DNA of 64,000 nt from Hysterangium stoloniferum (Eukaryota; Basidiomycota; Agaricomycetes; Hysterangiales; Hysterangiaceae), in assembly GCA_015178975.1 (NCBI GenBank), contig WHVD01000006.1, positions 868,001 through 932,000 of the forward strand. The letters are read 5' to 3'. A program made the translations under genes and the position numbers. Below, in pieces: positions 1-14,148 of this stretch. Every line of letters starts with the position of its first letter. Position 1 is the stretch's first letter. The notes beneath the pieces are model-generated. The model was not told where the DNA came from. It worked only from the letters and a program-made list of their open reading frames with translations, and searched no databases.

Positions 1-1
1 G

Positions 2-262
2 GCTAAGCGACGCCTACCTTCATCCTCATCTTCAGTTCTGCCTGGTAGGGAAGGTCGGGAATATAAATCAAGAAGAAGAGACAGAGACGAACGCGAAGAT
101 GCTTCTAGAGCAGGTCGCATGTGGGACCCTCCACGCGGCGAGGCACCCAGTCATTCGCTTTCGGCGAGGATGAGAGAAGAGCTAGTCGACCAGAGCGTGG
201 TCGAATTTATGAGGAACTGTACTTGTCCCCATAACGTTGCCTATGATGATTACACCTTTTAA
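2..262 (+). CDS. 3' end of an unrecognised gene (partial)
   Basis: An open frame runs in from the left edge and ends at TAA 260-262, giving the last 86 residues of a protein. The segment is rich in Arg, Ser, Asp and Glu (an RRRDRDERED-type stretch near residue 25) and ends in a tail with two cysteines (CTCPH) and a YDDYTF terminus. Codon use looks normal for the window and no internal stop occurs. The upstream part is missing, so the product cannot be named. The Arg/Asp-rich composition suggests a nuclear or RNA-associated protein, but this is only an inference. It could be a single terminal exon. Confidence 0.45.
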   Translation, partial: AKRRLPSSSSSVLPGREGREYKSRRRDRDEREDASRAGRMWDPPRGEAPSHSLSARMREELVDQSVVEFMRNCTCPHNVAYDDYTF

Positions 263-834
263 CTCGCCTTTTCGGTCTGTATAGCATACGGTGACCCTCT
301 TGACGATTCTGTACTCAAACAAAGAACATAAGATGAGGCCTCGGCATGCCGCCTCATTGCTTTCTGTGCGTAATTCATTATAATAATCGCCTCCCCATCC
401 TTATGGAATTTGAAGTCTCTGCTTTCGGTGTTTTATTGTCCTTACCAGACTACCCTGACTTCAAGCAATCGTCCCAGCTTTTATGTGTCCATTTTGGCAG
501 CTTATGGAGTTTTTAGTCCATCCGACTTTAGCTTTTTCAGATAACAAGTCTGTTGCTCGATGGATCCAACATTTAATCGCGTTGACTATAAAGAATGAAA
601 TTATTAAACGAGTCTAGAACTACTGGGTTTTGAAATGTCTATGCGCTGCAAGTTGTTTAAACCCTTCGACCATGCTTATGTCTGCAGATCTCGTGCGTGA
701 GAACCATTTCGGAACCGAAGTACCGTCAGTGTGACCGAGTCACGAAGGTTGGTCCATTGACCAAAAACATGCAAGCCATCCTTGAAGCATAATTTATTGT
801 TGTTCCTATATTGTTTCTTTTCCCCAGGCAGCAG
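263..834. other. Intergenic, no gene seen
   Basis: About 570 bases between the partial gene and the RAD4-type gene. No convincing coding frame is present. It should hold the 3' UTR of the first gene and the promoter and 5' UTR of the second. A CAG acceptor-like site (a T/C-rich tract ending in cccag) lies just before the chosen ATG at 835, so an upstream non-coding or short coding exon of the next gene is possible. Confidence 0.5.
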
Positions 835-3800
835 ATGACTACTCAAGAAGGCCCCAGCAGTCCGTGGAACGCCTCGGTTCAGTCGTTCAATGATTACTCG
901 AGTGATGAAGATGAGATGGACTGGGAGGAAGTTGACGTTCCCATAGAGCTACCAGTTTCCAAACACGTCGAAGAGCCCTCAATGGTGATTTTGGAAAACC
1001 TTCCTGAGCTTTCCAAACCTCTTGAAATTACCCTGGATGTTGCGGGGAAGAAACCAGAAACAGCCAAGTACGTTGCGATACAGAATGAGCAAATTATGGA
1101 ATATTAAACCAATATCAACGTAAGGAAAAGTGTCATCAGCCATGCCGAGCGTGTTCTGCGGTTACAAGTGCATAAAATACACACAATCAGTTTAATTTCG
1201 AATGGTTGGATACGAAACAAATATTTAAATGATCCATTACTACACGTTTGTCATCTTCTTCAAGAAACCAGTTTTCTATATTGATTTATGTTAGGCACGT
1301 CTGATGTCATTAACTCCTTTGCCATTGCAGAGCTCATTTACGCATATCCACAAAAAGCGACAGCCAGATGCGAATCGGAGAGGCCGTCTCTTTGAAGCTG
1401 CTGTAATGCGTCTAACTCAATGGTGGCAAGAAACCTTCTTTGATGCTCAAGATCGAGGCAATGGTGAGATTCAAAACCGAACATTTGATGAGGTTATGCT
1501 AGATCTGCAAAAACGGAATAGTAAGGACCCGAAACCCCCAATCAGCTGCCATTGACGTGTGATGATCGGAATTTCTTCCTAGGATTAAAGGAAAAGGATT
1601 TTGAAAAGGGCGAGATTATACGTTCTTCCAAATCACTCCAAAAACATGCTCTAATGCGATATGGGTCGCGTGATGTCTCTGCGCAACTCTTCACAGCATT
1701 GTGCCGCGCGCTCGGTATACCTGCACGACTCATAATAAGCATCCAAAGCGTCCCGTGGAAAGCAAGCATTGGGAAGAAGAATGGTTCATCGAAGTTAAAG
1801 AATCGACAGACAGAAGTTGTTCAGGACATACCAAGATCCAACCATCGCCCGCACGCTAAAGGTAAAGGTAAAGCGAAGGCCCTATTCCCAGGGAGTGGGC
1901 AATCTCTGGACGGAAATCAATCTTCAGTAGGTAGTGACGACAAAGGCAAGGCGATTATCCGACTGCGAAAGCAACGTAGTAAAGGAAGGACACTTGGTTC
2001 CGTTGAGAAAGGTCAGATTATAGAGGAATGGTATATCGCTAAATGCTGAATCTCTGTATAATTGAACGTTATAGGGCCCATTGCGCCACCTGGGGGCTAT
2101 CCTCCAGCGCAATGGACAGAAGTTTTTTCACGAGCAGATGGACGATGGCTTCCTGTGGACCTTATCAGAAACTTTGTTGATAAATGCACATTGTTTCAAC
2201 CACCCCCGCATGACAAGCGAAACCGGATGGTATATGTATTAGCATTCGAGGAAGACGGCTATGCTAGAGACGTCACACAAAGGTTTGATAAAATGTGGAG
2301 GCGGTTAACAATTTGATTCTAATTTTTCGATCGCAGATACGTTCGTGAATTTACAAATACACTATCGCGGACGCGCGGAGGTGGAAAGGGTAAGAAAGAA
2401 TGGTGGGATAAAGTTATGGCCTTCATAACGCGGCCTTATCGTTTGGTATGTTCTTCACTCTCTAACTTCTGGCGCTAATCCAGCATTTCAGCATCGAGAC
2501 GACGTCGAGGATGCGGAATTGCTCTCCAGACAAGTCATCGAAGGGATGCCAACGTCTATTGCTGCATTCAAAGACCATCCAATGTGCGTTTTTCTCGACC
2601 TAACGTTGGTGCGTCCTGCCCACACACTTAACAATCTAGTTACGTCTTGGAGCGACATATTCTCAGGGACGAAATACTCCATCCACGTACTGAGATTGGG
2701 CGATTTCGGGGTGAACCAGTATTTGCTCGTGCTAATATCGTGTCCAATTTGAAGGCAGCAGAGAATTGGATGCGCTCCGGGCGTGTCGTAACAGAGGGCG
2801 AACAGCCTATGAAATTTGTCAAAGTTCGTGCTGTGACAATCAATCGAAGACGCGCCATTGGCATTGCTGGCGAGGATGAGCCGGTTACAGCAGTTAGTGG
2901 AAAGGGAGAAGGGGTCATGCAGGGGCTATACGCTGAACACCAGACTGAAATTTATCATCCCCCGCCAGTTGTTAATGTGAGTCCCCGTTATTTCGTTGAG
3001 CGTGATCATGATGTGTTTTGACGACTTACTCAGGGAAAAGTACCCAAGAATGACTTCGGGAACATAGATCTTTATGTCGATACCATGCTACCGAGTGGCG
3101 CCACACATATACCATGTATGTTACTTAAAAGCATCCAAATGACAATAACATTATAAATATTCGCAGATAAAGGCGCGGCTAAGATCGCCAAGGAATTAAG
3201 ATATGACTACGCGGAAGCGGTGGTACGATCTGTTACATATGTTTGCTGTGGACTGTCGATGTAACACGTGTGATATAGACAGGTTTCGAATTCAAAAATC
3301 GAAGGGCATTTCCGCTCATCAACGGTATCGTAATTGCGACCGAGAACGAATCTGCCTTCTTAGAGGTAATCTCCGAACCACCTCATATCAAACCATTATA
3401 ACGTGGTTGCAGGCCTACTGGACATCCGCTCAAGATGCTGAAGAAAAAGAACGCATCAGAAAGGAAGAGCGCGTCCTTAAAAGATGGACCAGACTGGTGC
3501 AGGGGCTTCGAATCCGGAAACGGTTGCAAGAACAGTATGCCAACGACCCTTCTGGTACAATAGCAACTCATGGGGTCGACAACCGGGAGGTTAGTGATAG
3601 CGCTGGGAGTGATAATATCTACTTTATGCTTATATGGACATGCAGGATATTGTTCAAGCGGAGGCGGGCGGATTCTTATTAGAAACAGCCGATAACGTCG
3701 TTCAAGCATATTCACTTCCTAAGCCTCTCCACGTTGTCGACCCATCTCCCCGCAAGGAGGATGATCAAGCACCCGATGAAGACAATATAATCCCTGCTTT

Positions 3801-4275
3801 CATATCAGACTCCAATCCATTGGATGAGCACGGCTCAGAAGAAAACGAGATGGAAGAGATCTTATCAGTAAACTCGAATCTTCAGGCCAACGTCATCCCC
3901 AAGACACTGCAAGAACTGGCAGAAGCAAACCCCGATGTATTTATGGCGCAAGCATCGGAGTCGGCCGTATGCACGCCTCAAACAAATGTGCCGGGGATGC
4001 GGAGAGCCAATGCCAAACAGTCGCGGCCGAGGAAAAGCGACAGCAAGCAAGGATCGGCAAGCCGTGCCGATGCCTCCCGTCTTAGAAAACGAGCAAGGTC
4101 AACAAACTCCAGTTCCGAGGAAGAGGCACATAGTAGCCCAAAGCGAAGCAGAGTCACCAGCACCTCGACTCCTGCTACAACGAGAACGTTACGCGCGAGA
4201 CTACCCAAAAGTGAAGAGAAGAAGCGGCAAGAACGAGAGCAAGAACTTGCATTCCGGAGGGCAATCCAAGAATAA
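835..4275 (+). CDS. RAD4: DNA damage recognition protein Rad4/XPC homologue
   Basis: Nucleotide-excision-repair factor that recognises helix-distorting lesions together with a Rad23-type partner in the nucleus. Exons show an acidic N-terminus, then the transglutaminase-like fold (GSRDVSAQLFTALCRALGIP, followed by IQSVPWKAS near 1740). The region near 2110-2280 has PPAQWTEVF and DGRWLPVDL. The beta-hairpin domains BHD1-3 follow (FKDHP, then ERHILRDEILHP near 2650; KVPKNDFGNIDLYV near 3040; ELRYDYAEAVT near 3200). The tail is Lys/Arg/Ser-rich and disordered. At least eight introns split the frame; LLH|ARLMSLTPLPL near 1230-1294 joins in phase. The start is the first ATG of the acidic N-terminal frame; a further 5' exon cannot be excluded. 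The gene converges on COQ5, with 227 bases between the stops. Confidence 0.93.
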
Positions 4276-4502
4276 TCTTGGTTAAGATATAAGTAACATT
4301 TATGATGTAAATCAATTGTAAAAATTTTTCTTGAGTTGGGAATTAAGCACAAATAACTTATGATTACTACGAAAGAATTCCATCTAGTATGCAAATGACG
4401 CCTGTTCGCGCTTGGAATAATGAACTAGACTTCCTTAAGAAGAATGGTGACTTAAAAGACCCACACAAACTATCAAGTGTAGGTGGCCTTTTTTCAGGCG
4501 TT

Positions 4503-5472
4503 CTACATTTTAACGCCAGTGTGGACACAGGCGATTCCGCCCCATAGGTCGCGCCAGCCTTTGCGTCCAGTGTGAAACCCCGCCCGTTTGATCATCTCGG
4601 AAAAGTCTCCTTGTGATGGAAATCGGCGAATGGATTCTACCAGATACTGATAGGAGTCACGGTCAGAGGCTAGGATGGAGCCGAGCAGAGGTATAACGGA
4701 GAAAGAGTACGCGTCATAAACTCTGTCAGATCATGTCAGTATATTATCATGTGAACAATGCACGACACGTACTGCGCAAATAGCGGGTTGTTGACTTTGC
4801 TGAACTCAAGGCAAGCAAATGTGCCGCCGGGTTTCAGGACCCTGTGAGCTTCCTTTAAAACATCGGGGATCGAGGTGCAATTCCGGATGCCAAACGCAAT
4901 AGTGTATAGGTCATATGTATTGGAGGGAAATTCGGCGGGAGGTAATTCCTGCGCATTGCCAACGTGGAATGAGACTTGGGGTGCTGGGGAGATTCTTTGG
5001 GTCATCTGGCAAATGTTGACGACTGCAAGAAATGATACACACTGTTGTGGTACATTGTCCGCCTAAATCGTTTGCGGCCTTCTTCAAGCATATCCGGGTT
5101 AATGTCAACTACGTCAACACTAAGGTCACGGTCTGCATGTTTCTCCCTCGCCCAGTCGAGAATTCTGAGGGCAATGTCTCCTGTTCCTCCTGCGACGTCG
5201 ATGCATCGGGTTTGGACACCCACTTGATCATTACCAGGGTCTAACCGGGCAATATACTCGTCCTTCCATAGGCGATGCACGCCCAATGACATAGCATCGT
5301 TCATAACATCGTAGGAGCTCGCCACGGAGGAGAACACCTGCTTGACAAGGGTTTCCTTTGATGAGGCTGGAATTTCTTTGAATCCGAAATGGGTTGTAGA
5401 GTCCGATCCGGAGTTTGTGGCGTACCGTCGCCTTGAAAGGGAGGTGACTGCACGCCTGACAGCGCGATGCAT
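4503..5472 (-). CDS. COQ5: Ubiquinone biosynthesis C-methyltransferase, mitochondrial
   Basis: SAM-dependent 2-methoxy-6-polyprenyl-1,4-benzoquinol methylase of the mitochondrial CoQ complex. The start at 5472 opens with a basic, Ser/Arg-rich presequence ([16 protein letters not shown]) fitting mitochondrial import. Family blocks follow: [19 protein letters not shown], then LWKDEYI, the SAM-binding motif [14 protein letters not shown], and the UbiE signature around [13 protein letters not shown] followed by [10 protein letters not shown]. The C-terminus ([17 protein letters not shown], then [17 protein letters not shown]) is complete and ends at TAG 4503-4505. Introns can be placed: [21 protein letters not shown] is restored by a GTGTGT..CCCCAG intron, and another lies near 4735-4780. 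All conserved blocks are present, so the gene looks functional. Confidence 0.95.
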
Positions 5473-5685
5473 AGTTTGAATTGAAAATAGGAGACTGAGG
5501 CAGACGGAGCTGTTCTGAGTCCGCCACGTGATGGCGGGCAGTGAAAATAAGACTAACAGCCATGCCATGCCATCACTACATTATCCGATGGAGCCAGATA
5601 TCACTGTTTGCCGTCTCTACTTGGCAGCCTATATAAGGTGAGTTCAATTTGATTCTATGCAGCGATACGCCCATCTCCATTTCCC

Positions 5686-7559
5686 ATGTCTAAACCTCGT
5701 ACACTTATAGTGTGTTTTGATGGCACAATGGGCCACTACGATGCAACTGTAGGTTGCAATTTAACTCTCGCATCGAGCCACGATACACTTGCCCTGATTC
5801 GCAGAATACCAATGTTGTGAAGCTATTTTCGCTGCTCAAGAAAGACAATAAAGACGAACAGCTTGTTTATTATCAAGTACATAATTTCCATTTTATTCTT
5901 TCCCTGTCTAATACACCACTAGACAGGTATTGGCACATATGCATCGCCAGGAATGATAGGCACTGCAATGAAATGGATTGCAAAGGTAGTGGATGAGGCA
6001 GTTGCCTGGTACATCGATACCCATGTATGTTTTAATTATCGTGCTGAAGCGCTCATGAAGTAAATAAAATCTTTATTGTAGATTACGGGAGGATACAGAT
6101 ATCTCATGCAGAATTACAACGAAGGGGACCGTATATGTATATTCGGGTTTTCACGTGGTGCTTATACAGCTAGGGCATTAGGAGGGATGTTGCACAAAGT
6201 TGTATTATGTTCCTTGTCTCAAATCTTCTATCATTGTTTAACCGTATTATAAGGTTGGACTTCTATCCAAAGATAATGAAGGTATGTTCTTATCTTCTTC
6301 GGCAGTCTTCGGGTCATGACGTCATGATAGAGCAAATAGGGTTTGCATACAACGTGTATAAGGCAACCGGAAAAGACAACACTACCCTTGCCGAAGGTTT
6401 CAAACGAACGTTTTCAACACCTGTCAGGATTGAATTCATTGGCTGCTGGTAAGTGAACATGAAACATAATCAGACTTTCAAGTTTAATTGCCTTTACTTT
6501 CATAGGGATACAGTTTCCAGTGTCGGCGCTATATGGTCTCGACATCTACCATTCACAAACGGTACGACGACTATTAAAACATTTCGCCATGCATTGTCAC
6601 TTGATGAAGTGAGTTGTCGCAATGCATTTTCCCACACAGAATGTTATCCATCAATCAAATTTCTCTCACACTTGTCTTTTTTCCACAGCACCGTGCCAAG
6701 TTCCAGGCCAACACATGGCACAAATGCGCACCCGATGAAGCTGCAGCTTCAAAGGATCCGGAACATGGCAGTGCCCCAGCACCTAAGAAGCCCACCAACG
6801 AGGATCAATCCGAGGATGATAGTACGGATGTGCTCGAAGTCTGGTTCGCCGGATGCCACAGCGGTAAGTTAACTTTTAAACGTCAGAAATTCCATTATTG
6901 ATCGACGTGATCATATATTGTAGATGTCGGTGGGGGTGCAACGCGCGACGATGATGCCAACTCTTTAAGTAATATTACTCTACGGTGGATGGTTCGTGAG
7001 ATCGTCAAGGCGCAATGTGGGATTCAATTCGATCCGACTGCCCTCAAACGGGCCGGCATCCCGCTCACGATGGTATACCCCGACTCTGTCGCATCTGATT
7101 CAAACGTGCAAAGCGGCAGCTCCGGCATTCCACAGAGCTCCGACGGGGAGGCGGCCAAGGCCACCGCGGTGGAAGTGACAGGCGGACCGTCACCGTCGCT
7201 CTACAATGCGGAAGCCGCCCAAGACGATGTTAATGACGCGAAACAGCAGCTCCATGACGAGTTCTTATTAAACCCCGCTTGGTGGATCCTTGAAGTAATG
7301 CTCTTCTATCAACCATGGCAAGACGAATCGGGCACCTGGCACAGACAATTCCGGTGCGCGCACTTTGTAATTTATAGATTGTCGTGTACTAACGCCCCTC
7401 CCGTGCGTGTGCAGATGGAACCTCGGGCGGGGACGTATCATCGTCGGTGATAATCCAAACCTTCATATCACCGTGCAGCAGCGCATGCAAAATACCAGTC
7501 TTGCATACACACCAAGGGCACAGTGGAAGAATAAGCCGAATGCGAAATGGATTATGTGA
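5686..7559 (+). CDS. DUF2235 family protein (alpha/beta-hydrolase-like)
   Basis: Member of the DUF2235 family, widespread in fungi and related to the catalytic part of bacterial Tle1-type phospholipases; the fungal substrate is unknown. The start at 5686 gives MSKPRTLIVCFDGT with the family FDGT loop, then NTNVVKLFSLL, ITGGYRYLMQNYNEGDRI, and the nucleophile elbow GFSRGAYTARALGGML near 6140-6190 (G-x-S-x-G type serine). Later exons hold RHLPFTNG and HTWHKCAPDE-like segments and VWFAGCHSDVGGG, the family HSDxGG block. The end is WNLGRGR..NAKWIM, stop TGA 7557-7559. At least seven short introns are visible. It is divergent from COQ5 with only 213 bases between the starts, so the two probably share a promoter region. 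Confidence 0.88.
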
Positions 7560-8068
7560 ATTTCTTTTTTTTTTTTTTTCAAGTCTACCTATGATCTATT
7601 CTTGTTGTAAAGTACATTCTGATGTATCCACGGCGCTAATATAGCTGGTCGATATTTATGGAATGTTTTCTCTTATCACGTAAGTCGCCACGCAGTATCG
7701 AAGCCAATGTCGCTTCGCGGTGTAAATCGCAATCGCACAATACTTAAACAAAGGTGGAAGAAATGCATTACGAAGAGATATGACCCAAGAAGCGACAACG
7801 GAAAATTTTAAGATCAGAGAAGAATGGCGAAATGAATAAGAGACTGATGGTTGCTGAGAAGTTATATGTAGATGTCATTGCTGACAGTCTAGGACCAATC
7901 CAACCAACCACGTATAAACACACCGACAAGTGTACATAACGCTATGCGAATCAGATTCTGGTCCTATGTATGACTTTAGATTCAGAAAGAGAAAAAAAGA
8001 GTAGTGAAAACAGAGAACGGAAAACTATGAATATGTGAAGAACGGCACACGTGACCGTGTGGACCATA
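7560..8068. other. Convergent intergenic region, no gene seen
   Basis: About 510 bases between the stops of the DUF2235 gene and the PAS gene. A run of about 14 T lies at 7566-7580, probably in the 3' UTR of the plus-strand gene. No open frame with coding character is present. Confidence 0.5.
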
Positions 8069-9471
8069 TTAACCGGGCTGCTCTCCGGACCCTGCTCTTC
8101 GGACAACAACAATGAAGCCGTCAGAGTGAGCAGTGAAAACTGCGTCGACGGCAAGAATGTCATTAGGGTCCGCATTGGGGACCGACCCTCGACGACGCCG
8201 TACGCGTGTGCTAAACGAAGATGGTCAATGCTCAGGCACACAAATATATGGTTATCCAGAAATAGAAAGCGCACGCACCCTTCTCCACTATGCCGGCCTT
8301 GCAGACACATCCTAAAGCCGCACCATACAAATCCGCCGTCACTAGGTAACCCGGTGTCGCTGACACCCCAGCCCTTTGAAACTTCGATCCACCTTCGCAC
8401 AATTGCTTCGTCTTCGGGGACAACGAAGTCGAAGAAACTCCGTTTTAAGACCCTCTCCGTGGGTATGAAGCAGTCGTTTGTGCATACCCATACAGGGCAT
8501 TTCGCCGAAAAGCGATCAAGAATGAACCCGGTGCGCTCTTCTGGGGTGGGTAGTTCGGAGAAAAGGGCAGGATCAGGCCCCTTCTGGACGGTCAATAGAG
8601 TAGGCGTTCGACGCGGGGTGGGGTCATTCCATTTCTGGGGAAAGATGATAAGCGGGTAAGGTAGTGAGAAGAAGTGATGCGCATACGCGGAACTCGAACT
8701 GCATGTATGAGAGCGAGGGTGTGAGGAATGTTACCTCTTGGGCAGTAGCAGCGGTATGGAGAGCTTTAGCACCTGGCTTTGCGAATGAGATGCTTCCAAT
8801 GAGTGCATTGTGCGCCATGCTTCGTTGCTGCGGAAGAATGAGATTGATTAAAGCCAGGAAAGGATGGGCGCACAATGACACATGGAACATATCGCTTCTC
8901 CTGGTTCATGACCCGAAGATACGCGATTGCAGCAGCCTTGTCATATTTAATAGTGTCACTAGGATCGAAAATATCAACGTCATGCGGAATAAACATGCGA
9001 ACAAGGGAGTGACGAACTAATGGAGCTGCTTAGCTGCCTCGACCTCATCTGGATGTATCCAAGCAAAAGAAGAAGAACCAATGATCTCGTGGGGTTCATA
9101 ACCTACGAGGAAATGAGGGCTTGATCCAAGTGCGAACAAGAGGGATCCTACCTAATACTTCTGTGAGCGAGGGGGACAAGTATATTATATTTGCCTGTGC
9201 AAAGGAATGTTTGAGACAGGGAAAGGTGCATGAAAGGAAGGTGCTCACGTCTGGGGAAAGGTCATGTATGATTACTGGTCGGAAGTTAGGGAATATGATT
9301 GTGGCTGAGGAAGAAGAGACTGTGCTGCTCACTGTAGGACACGCTCTCAGACTCATCCATGACTGGAAGCTCTTTAGGAGGACGAGGACGAGACTTAGTT
9401 GGTGGTCGGGAGTAGGGGGTGGAGGCTAGGTTGGATTTTGAAGAGCATCTCGATTGTGATCTTGTGCTCAT
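8069..9471 (-). CDS. PAS domain protein
   Basis: Belongs to a PAS-sensor protein family I know from basidiomycetes; ligand and partners are unknown. The N-terminus from 9471 is Ser/Arg/Pro-rich. A PAS core follows over several exons: NIIYLSPSLTEVLG|GYEPHEIIG, FAWIHPDEVEAAKQLH|YDTIKYDKAAAIAYLR, RYVPCVI|QRSMAHNALIGSISFA, TAATAQEVT. The C-terminal part carries ERTGFILDRFSAKCPVWVC, SFFDFVVPEDE, SKGWGVSDTGLPSDGG and a last exon DAVFTAHSDGFIVVVRRAG, stop at 8069-8071. Splices joining these blocks use gttcgt..ctag, GTGCGC..CGCAG and GTGCGT..TTTAG signals. No zinc finger or kinase is visible. The junction after the first exon is uncertain, because the obvious GT..AG pair would make an intron of only 28 nt. 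Confidence 0.8.
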
Positions 9472-10106
9472 GACTGCTGGAATTCCGGCACCTTGTCTGT
9501 GCCAGATTTAGTACCCATTTTTAACTCCGTCGGCTCCGTAAATGTCAAGTACTTTTGGGACGGTCACATACAAGTCACGATGTCACATGACAGTCACACG
9601 TATTCAATGCAGAGCCGTCGTCTGAGCCAACCGATGTCCAAAATGGATAGGAGAACCGATATTGTGAGCGCTGGGAGTATCGTACATATATATGGATCAC
9701 AGGATATCGTCGAATCTATCACTGCAGAATCGGGCACATCTAATTAATGAAATGTGTGCTAAGATCCAACGTAAACTCACGTTACAATGCGAATCCTCCC
9801 CCCCACTAGACGTCATTGCATATATTCTGATATTCGTATCTCATTTCAGCCTTCCGTCTCCGATGCATGCAAATCTAATCGGGCGGGATGGTCGAATTCC
9901 GGATCTGTCTATTTTCAGGCGCCGAAATATGGCGGAGAATCTCTGCCGGCGTCTCAGATAATCGATCTCTCAATTTCGCTTCCCAATGCGCTCAAATCCT
10001 TAAGGTCCCTCCCAGTCAGTTCCATTTACTGCGTGTTCCGTTCCGTACACTAATGCTTTCTAGTCAAAATCACCCATAAATCACCCTGTTTTTGTATTAG
10101 TTCGAC
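9472..10106. promoter_or_regulatory. Divergent promoter region (PAS gene / TRM61)
   Basis: About 635 bases between the starts of two divergent genes. Four GTCAC-type hexamers in one orientation lie at 9563, 9574, 9582 and 9593 (GTCACA, GTCACG, GTCACA, GTCACA), spaced 11, 8 and 11 bases. No gene is seen. The regulatory role is inferred only from position and spacing. Confidence 0.4.
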
Positions 10107-11785
<1,679 letters not shown>

Positions 11786-13034
11786 GACACTCGCGAAAAT
11801 AGTGTGCTTTAGTCGCACCCGAGATGCTTGTCATGCATGAGCCAGCAGTGGCCTGAGGTTAATAGAACGCAATTATTGGCGATACGAAGACTGCGGAATA
11901 GATTGGCGATGTACATGTGAGGGACTGACAAGGACTGGAAGATGGGATGGAACGGGTGATTGGCTATGCATCTACTTTTGATATATCGGGCGATATGATC
12001 TATGGTCATCTGTTATCTATATAGGATGTCGATGCTCCGGCAGTCAGTCTTGTTGCGTGTATGAATAAAGTTAAGGTTAAGCACAAGCCTATTACTAAAG
12101 GCGGGGTGGCGCGATAAACAATTGTTTTTAGAACCATCCTTCCAACTTTATATTGATCCATTAATATTAATTTGATCCCTGGACACAACACCGCCAAATG
12201 AAGCACGACCTGTGGGTAAACGGCCCATTTCATCGGCCTGCCAGACATACCTCCAGCGTCATGTGGGATATCCCCTCTGTGCAGGCACGTCCACAGCAAT
12301 GAAAGAGCTTTAGCGCTCGCAGTTTCATCAACCATCGCTTTCCCTTTTGAAGGTGAAGGGAGGGGAAAAACGAAAAAATAAAAATAAAAAACAATGATGA
12401 TCTAAAAATAGCGGTCAAGGCCTTGGGGCGACTGATAATGTCCAATGATAGTGAGGGATATGTGCACCTTTTCCAGCCATTGCTGTTAAGGTGACCCCAT
12501 GCCTGGTCTGTGAAACAGGTCGTTGAGTATTGGTAGTACTAATGAAGAATGACTGGGTGTAATATAAAGACTTTGTTCCAATTCTCGAACAAGGAACCGC
12601 ATCTATGTAATAAAGAGTTAGCCTTGCGTGGAAAGTCGGTTGTTTGAAGTAGTGATATCCTTATAATACTCAAAATGTCGTGCTGCATATTATTTGATTC
12701 GATTGTGCTGACCTGAACCAGCCTGAACCACCAGCTTGAACCTCCCCAAACAGAGATGCATCCGCTTAGCTGTGGCAAATTGGCTGCTTATACTCACATT
12801 AGTTGCAAATACCCCCTCTATTAAGGGCAGTGGTAATTGGGACGATTGGTTGATGCCGGACCGTCAGAAGCATCATCACCTTGATGTCCAACTCTTTTCT
12901 ATGAATCTTCACGCAAAAATGTTGTGGGTAAGATGTCGCCTTACCGGATGAGCACCCATCCAAGTGCCCGAAGAGCTTTAGAAGCATAACCGACAAGGAG
13001 CTTAATTGATCATATCACTGTATGAACGGCAACA
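11786..13034. other. Long convergent intergenic region, no gene recognised
   Basis: About 1.25 kb between two convergent genes, which is long for this window. Short frames on both strands (for example 12006-12335 minus and 12736-12951 plus) have no recognisable domain, no convincing splice partners and biased composition. A non-coding transcript or an eroded gene could sit here, but nothing in the sequence supports a specific call. Confidence 0.4.
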
Positions 13035-14148
13035 CTAGTCGGTCTCCATCGTATCACTTGCACCTTCCCTCTCCGCCTGCGCCTTTATTGCACTAAGGAA
13101 TGCCGCTACGCCCGTTCCTGCCTCCTCAGGCAAGCCCAAGCCTCGCACGAGACCCCCTAGCAGTCCGGTAGCCAGCGCCTGGTCAAGCGAACGCACAGCA
13201 GACTGAAACTGCTGTGAGTCAATGACACGCTGCAAGACCTCCACAGAAGGCTCTTCGGGTATATCTGGTGGTAAATGGGGAAAGATGGACCGAACGAGTT
13301 CTGGCGAAGCGAATAGGGGAGCAAGGTTGGCTGGTGTGAGGACGTCGGCTAGGGAGAGGTCTGCTGGATGTTAAAGCCGCGACATATTTAATCATAAACT
13401 CAACCAATCCGTACCTGAGGATTGGGGTGCCACGGGCGAAGAGCCCATTTGAGAGAGAATATTGCGGATTTCCGCCAATTGTTGAGCTGTTGGTTGTTGA
13501 GCCGTTCCGCCGCTGTGAAGGCAGGATTGGACTGCGTAGGAGGGTCAATCCTGATGAGAAATTACGCACGTGGATGTCGATGCCTGGGGTTGATTGTCCT
13601 CCGGTGAACTATCTTCCCAATTGGGTGCATACGTAGGATCTGCTAATAATTGGTTTACGTTGTTGACAATTTGGCTATCACGTTCCGTGGATGCATCCTA
13701 CAGCGTGACACGGAATTAAAAACAGTATGGGGGCGAATGTGAAGTTGTACCTGAAGCCAGTACTAAAGACATGATAATCAATAATCAATAATCAAATTCA
13801 CACGAGAAAAATTTCCAACTCACAAAATGCCTCTGGTTAGATGACGTAAATTTCAAAACAAAGGTACGTCCGCCTGCCGATTGGGCCACCTTCTCGAATG
13901 TCGCCTCACTCGGAAATATAATCAGGTCCTACAGCAAATACCACGTTAGAGATTACATCGTTCCACTTGCCAAACTTGCAATTTACATCTTCCACTGTGT
14001 CGCTAGCCCTATTAAGCCATTGGAAGTGCAGAAGTCCATCATCGGCAACAAGCAGTTGAAGCGTCCCTTTCACAGGAGAAGGATCAACCCAGTCGGTATT
14101 TTCTCGACGTTGAAGTCGACCAGCCTTGAACGAAACTATGCTTGCCAT
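13035..14148 (-). CDS. RPN13: Proteasomal ubiquitin receptor Rpn13/ADRM1
   Basis: Subunit of the 19S regulatory particle that binds ubiquitin through its Pru domain and recruits the deubiquitinase UCH37 where present. The start at 14148 gives MASIVSFKAGRLQRRENTDW, then VKGTLQLLVADDGLLHFQW and the Pru core LIIFPSEATFEKV (across an intron near 13930), RTFVLKFTSSNQRHFFWLQD. A Ser/Gln-rich linker follows. The C-terminal DEUBAD domain starts at LADVLTPANLAPLFASPELV, continues with SIFPHLPPDIPEEP and ends with LQRVIDSQQFQSAVRSLDQA and GLPEEAGTGVAAFLSAIK, stop at 13035-13037. Both domains are present, so it corresponds to the long, UCH37-binding form. Confidence 0.93.

Noticed and set aside
12006..12335. 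Minus-strand frame of 109 codons in the TRM61-RPN13 gap
   Set aside because: No domain, no matching exons, located between convergent genes; looks like chance.
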